Assembly (NCBI GenBank): GCA_003222455.1
Contig: QHWF01000009.1
Span: forward strand, 1 to 8,709
Origin: Acidobacteriota bacterium
GTDB lineage: Bacteria; Acidobacteriota; Vicinamibacteria; Vicinamibacterales; CAVVIG01
Direction: 5' to 3'
DNA: 8,709 bases
The position numbers and the translations under genes are program-made. Below the pieces are notes generated by a model. It did not search any database. It saw only the letters and a program-made list of their open reading frames with translations, and had not been told where the DNA came from. Shown here one piece after another: positions 6,882 through 8,709 of this stretch (the first letter of the stretch is position 1; each line of letters begins with the position of its first letter).

Positions 6882-7007
6882 GAGCGTGTCCGAGTAACTA
6901 ACGCCACAATTGAACGCAAAGGCCGCGAAGGCCGCTGAGAAATACTGTCTTTTCTTTGCGTCCTTTGCGGCCTCCGCGTTCCAGCGTGAGGTCGCTCCGG
7001 CGCGACG
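6882..7007 (+). repeat. Intergenic repeat module, copy 1 (palindromic AACGCAAAGGCCGC type)
   Basis: Begins with a 42-nt stretch (6882-6923) that matches 7099-7140 at 39 of 42 positions. It continues with GCGAAGGCCGCTGAGAAATA plus C (6925-6945, 20 of 21 shared with 7183-7203) and ends with a 23-nt tail (6985-7007, 19 of 23 shared with 7211-7233). Inside, AACGCAAAGGCCGC (6913-6926) pairs with GCGGCCTCCGCGTT (6967-6980) with two mismatches, so a transcript would fold into a long imperfect stem. It looks like a dispersed intergenic palindromic repeat; no protein is encoded. Confidence 0.75.
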
Positions 7008-7008
7008 A

Positions 7009-7079
7009 TCAACGCAGGGCTCGCGGAACCCGCAGAGAAAGGCGGTTGTGTTCGGCGAATTCTGCGGTTTCTGCGTTGA
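7009..7079. repeat. Nested inverted repeat between the two repeat modules
   Basis: Outer arms TCAACGCAG (7009-7017) / CTGCGTTGA (7071-7079) are perfect over 9 bp. Inner arms CCGCAGA (7030-7036) / TCTGCGG (7061-7067) are perfect over 7 bp. The strands between outer and inner arms are unequal (12 and 3 nt). The arms use the same 'AACGCA' and 'CCGC' vocabulary as the flanking modules, so this is probably a third, more diverged relative. Confidence 0.65.
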
Positions 7080-7098
7080 ATGTCGTGATGTTCGCCAG

Positions 7099-7233
7099 GA
7101 GCGCGTCCGAGTAACGAACGCCACCATTGAACGCAAAGGCGCAGCCTTCGCTCGACGGACTCGAGCGAGCTGCCTGGCAAGCGCGAAGGCCGCTAAGAAA
7201 TACGTTCGATCGTGAGGCCGCTCTAGCGCGGCG
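7099..7233 (+). repeat. Intergenic repeat module, copy 2, with a hairpin insertion and an internal deletion
   Basis: Same orientation as the copy at 6882-7007. Relative to that copy it carries 42 nt (7141-7182) where the other has one base, and it has lost about 30 nt that form the right arm of the stem (the counterpart of 6946-6984 is only 7204-7210). Its conserved 23-nt tail runs into the 3' end of the oxidoreductase gene and contains that gene's TAG stop (7225-7223). Confidence 0.7.
7141..7182. repeat. Hairpin element inserted inside repeat copy 2
   Basis: Perfect 8-bp stem TCGCTCGA (7148-7155) / TCGAGCGA (7161-7168) with a 5-nt loop. It is extended by GCAGC (7141-7145) / GCTGC (7169-7173) across a 2-nt bulge. 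It interrupts AACGCAAAGGC / GCGAAGGCCGC, which are contiguous but for one base in the other module. It could be a separate small repeat that jumped in, and could also act as a hairpin downstream of the oxidoreductase stop. Confidence 0.55.
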
Positions 7234-8635
7234 CACGGCGCGCGGCGATGCGGGGCGGGCCCTGCCGGCTCAACTCCGTCCCCTTCGTCGTCACGTAGTA
7301 CTTCGCGAGCAGGTTCGGCCGTTCCCAGGGCGGAAGCGTTCGGCGGTCGCGCAGGAACGCGAGAAAATTCGTCGTCACCTGAGCGAAATGTGCCTCGTGA
7401 TCGATTCGCAGTCGATCGGGAATCGTGATGTGGATCTCCGCATCGCGGTCTTCGACGCCGATGCCGGGATAGTCGCGCTCCAGTGCGCGAATCTTTGCCT
7501 GGACGGCTGCAAGGACCTGCGGTTTCGTCGCGGCATCGGCCGGGATCACGTAGAGCTCGGAGCGGAACCGGTCGACTCGCGACTGGCGCGCTTCGATCCG
7601 CGCGCGCGTGCCTCGATACGCCGCGAAGTGGGTATCGCCTGATCCGGCGGGGGCTTCCCAGTCCCAGATCACGTTCAGGGTCGTGTGGATGCCGCGCAGC
7701 GCGTAGGACACGAGCGTGTTGCAGTAGTACTCGAGTTTTCCTCCCTTGACGAAATGTGAAAGGGCTGGCGGGAACCCTGGCTCGCCGGTCACCCGCCGGA
7801 AGTCGTTCTCGGGGATCCACGTCGGCCACCGCTGCGCCGCGATGACCCGAGCGTCCGTGCGGTAATCGATGCTACTTCCCGGAAACAGTGTCCACTGGAC
7901 AAGATCCACCAGATGGGTGCCGATGTCGTTGAACCCTTCGCCTTGCTCCGCCGTGTCGAAGAACCAGGCCGGTCTGATATTCGGCGCTCCCGCAACGACC
8001 TTCATCAGATGATGAACGCTCTCCAAGTACACGGCTGGATCGGCTTCAGTCCCCTTCACGATCTCGCCAAACGTCCCGCGGTCGTTCACGAGTGCCCGCT
8101 GAATGACCGTCGTGATCTCGAACCGCTCGGTCATGATGTCGTACGCGACCAGGCTCGTGGCATCGGCCTCCGCCAGTGCCGCCTCCATCTTCGGCAGATC
8201 GTCCGACTTCAGAATCCAGGGCTTGTCGGCCAGCACACTGAGACCGGCGTGGATCGACCGAGCGATCTGATCGATCTTCAGGCGGTTGCGCCCGGAGAGG
8301 ATCACCACGTTGCCCGGGTGCTCGTGCAGCATGCGATCGACGAAGTCCGGGCCGGCGTGCACTTCGAGCTGCCACGCGGTCGGGCGCTCCGGGCGCGTGT
8401 TGAACGACGCAATCCGGTTCAGGTGTCCGACGAGATCGGGTCCGAGAGGAGCGAACACGTCGACGCGAGCCGCAACGTCCGGATACATCTCCTTCTGAAC
8501 GAGCGCCGCATGGAAATGACCCGGGTCGAGCGTCATGAGTCGTACAGCGGGCATGGAGCGGCTACTCTCCTGCAGCGCCCATGCGGCGCTGGCGAGGGCG
8601 GCTGCGACGAGCCATGCGAGCGGTCGGCCGGTCAT
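7223..8635 (-). CDS. Exported Gfo/Idh/MocA-like oxidoreductase with putative-oxidoreductase C-terminal domain
   Basis: 470 aa. Residues 1-21 look like a Sec signal peptide (one Arg, then 'LAWLVAAALASAAWA'), with no twin-Arg and no lipobox Cys. The Rossmann-type N-terminal domain covers about 30-165. The first strand-turn reads 'LMTLDPGHFHAAL' in place of a classical GxGxxG. 'ADKPW' (136-140) is the counterpart of the EKP motif that positions the nicotinamide and the catalytic Lys (K138). The alpha/beta C-terminal domain carries 'FNDIGTHLVDLVQW' (235-248), the G-x-H-x-x-D signature with H241 and D244. The family oxidises or reduces sugars and related polyols with NAD(P). The substrate is not evident here, and the unusual glycine loop raises doubt about the cofactor. 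ATG 8635 is chosen because the signal peptide follows directly; no Shine-Dalgarno is visible. The stop codon lies in the tail of an intergenic repeat. There is no sign of an operon with the copper genes, since 373 bp of repeats separates them. Confidence 0.85.
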   Translation of the reverse strand: MTGRPLAWLVAAALASAAWALQESSRSMPAVRLMTLDPGHFHAALVQKEMYPDVAARVDVFAPLGPDLVGHLNRIASFNTRPERPTAWQLEVHAGPDFVDRMLHEHPGNVVILSGRNRLKIDQIARSIHAGLSVLADKPWILKSDDLPKMEAALAEADATSLVAYDIMTERFEITTVIQRALVNDRGTFGEIVKGTEADPAVYLESVHHLMKVVAGAPNIRPAWFFDTAEQGEGFNDIGTHLVDLVQWTLFPGSSIDYRTDARVIAAQRWPTWIPENDFRRVTGEPGFPPALSHFVKGGKLEYYCNTLVSYALRGIHTTLNVIWDWEAPAGSGDTHFAAYRGTRARIEARQSRVDRFRSELYVIPADAATKPQVLAAVQAKIRALERDYPGIGVEDRDAEIHITIPDRLRIDHEAHFAQVTTNFLAFLRDRRTLPPWERPNLLAKYYVTTKGTELSRQGPPRIAARRAPR

Positions 8636-8648
8636 GGGCTCAGGGGGG

Positions 8649-8667
8649 CTTAGAGGTGACTTAGAGG
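8649..8667. promoter_or_regulatory. Direct repeat CTTAGAGG with 11-nt period upstream of the oxidoreductase gene
   Basis: CTTAGAGG occurs at 8649-8656 and again at 8660-8667, separated by TGA. The period is about one helical turn. It lies 14-32 nt before the ATG at 8635, where an operator would sit. It could equally be a small tandem duplication. Confidence 0.3.
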
Positions 8668-8668
8668 G

Positions 8669-8681
8669 GCGTGTCTGAATA
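8669..8681 (-). promoter_or_regulatory. 13-nt motif TATTCAGACACGC shared with the pmoCA-like upstream region
   Basis: Read on the minus strand, TATTCAGACACGC here matches TACTCGGACACGC at 6896-6884 in 11 of 13 positions. The distance to the ATG is 33 nt here and 34 nt before the pmoCA-like gene. A further copy (TACTCGGACGCGC, 7113-7101) sits inside repeat copy 2. It may be a regulatory site or the conserved end of the intergenic repeat. Confidence 0.35.
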
Positions 8682-8709
8682 ATGACAACCGGCTACCGAG
8701 CACGCGAAC

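Larger units (their letters stand above)
6850..7222. other. 373-bp intergenic region filled by repeats, no gene seen
   Basis: No open frame here has coding character. The open frames that cross it on either strand translate into low-complexity Arg/Ala/Ser sequence or shadow the neighbouring genes. Almost the whole stretch is accounted for by two diverged copies of one repeat module (6882-7007 and 7099-7233) and an inverted repeat between them (7009-7079). Only about 30 bp next to the pmoCA-like start codon is unique. Confidence 0.7.

Noticed and set aside
5782..6897. A 371-codon plus-strand open frame
   Set aside because: Antisense shadow of the membrane protein gene; extremely Arg/His/Gln-rich translation.
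6882..7233. CRISPR array or tRNA/ncRNA gene in the repeat region
   Set aside because: The repeats are long, unequal and only two to three in number, with no regular spacers. No cloverleaf or known RNA fold was recognised.
6882..7233. Transposon or MITE with target-site duplication
   Set aside because: I could not find matching short direct repeats bounding the modules or a transposase frame, so only a generic repeat call is made.
6441..7829. A 462-codon minus-strand open frame spanning the repeat region
   Set aside because: It overlaps two well-supported genes in another frame and reads through the repeats. The composition is Arg/Ser/Ala-rich without any recognisable domain.

Overview
High-GC bacterial DNA with densely packed genes, four of the five on the minus strand. 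No phylogenetic marker is present. The secreted subtilase with carboxypeptidase-like beta domains, the signal-peptide-bearing Gfo/Idh/MocA-type protein and the 'AACGCAAAGGCCGC'-type intergenic repeats together resemble Acidobacteriota (Vicinamibacteria-like) or related soil and groundwater lineages. That placement is inference.

Layout, left to right. (1) 1-264 (+): C-terminal part of an alpha/beta-hydrolase esterase, cut by the window edge. (2) 332-3904 (-): a 1190-aa secreted subtilisin-family (S8) peptidase with three carboxypeptidase-regulatory-like domains, a nidogen-like region, a BACON-like domain and a C-terminal malectin-like domain. (3) 4109-5656 and 5653-6849 (-): a two-gene operon joined by an ATGA overlap. 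(4) 6850-7222: no gene, but two diverged copies of a long repeat module flanking an inverted repeat. (5) 7223-8635 (-): an exported Gfo/Idh/MocA-like oxidoreductase. (6) 8636-8709: non-coding, with short repeated motifs.

The most interesting part is the operon at 4109-6849. The upstream gene encodes a roughly 10-TM, 398-aa protein. Its N-terminal half carries D-x3-H-x12-H (D43, H47, H60) followed by D-x3-H-x13-H (D125, H129, H143). These match the spacing of the CuC (D156/H160/H173) and CuD (N227/H231/H245) copper sites of PmoC from particulate methane monooxygenase (pMMO). Its C-terminal half resembles PmoA (W-D near its start, an 'LID' and a 'WP' about 32 residues apart, then AD-x5-W-A-R). 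The downstream gene has PmoB topology: a signal peptide predicted to leave a mature N-terminal His, a periplasmic beta domain, two TM helices around a basic cytoplasmic loop, and a periplasmic C-terminal region. I read it as a compact, divergent copper membrane monooxygenase-like locus in which C and A are fused, followed by B, the same order as pmoCAB. The B-like protein also has two His-rich 'FAHLHP' domains and appears to lack the HxH half of CuB. The substrate is unknown, and a non-catalytic copper-handling role remains possible.

The other genes have no evident functional link to the operon. A 13-nt motif at nearly the same distance (33-34 nt) upstream of both the pmoCA-like gene and the oxidoreductase gene may be a shared regulatory site or a shared repeat end.
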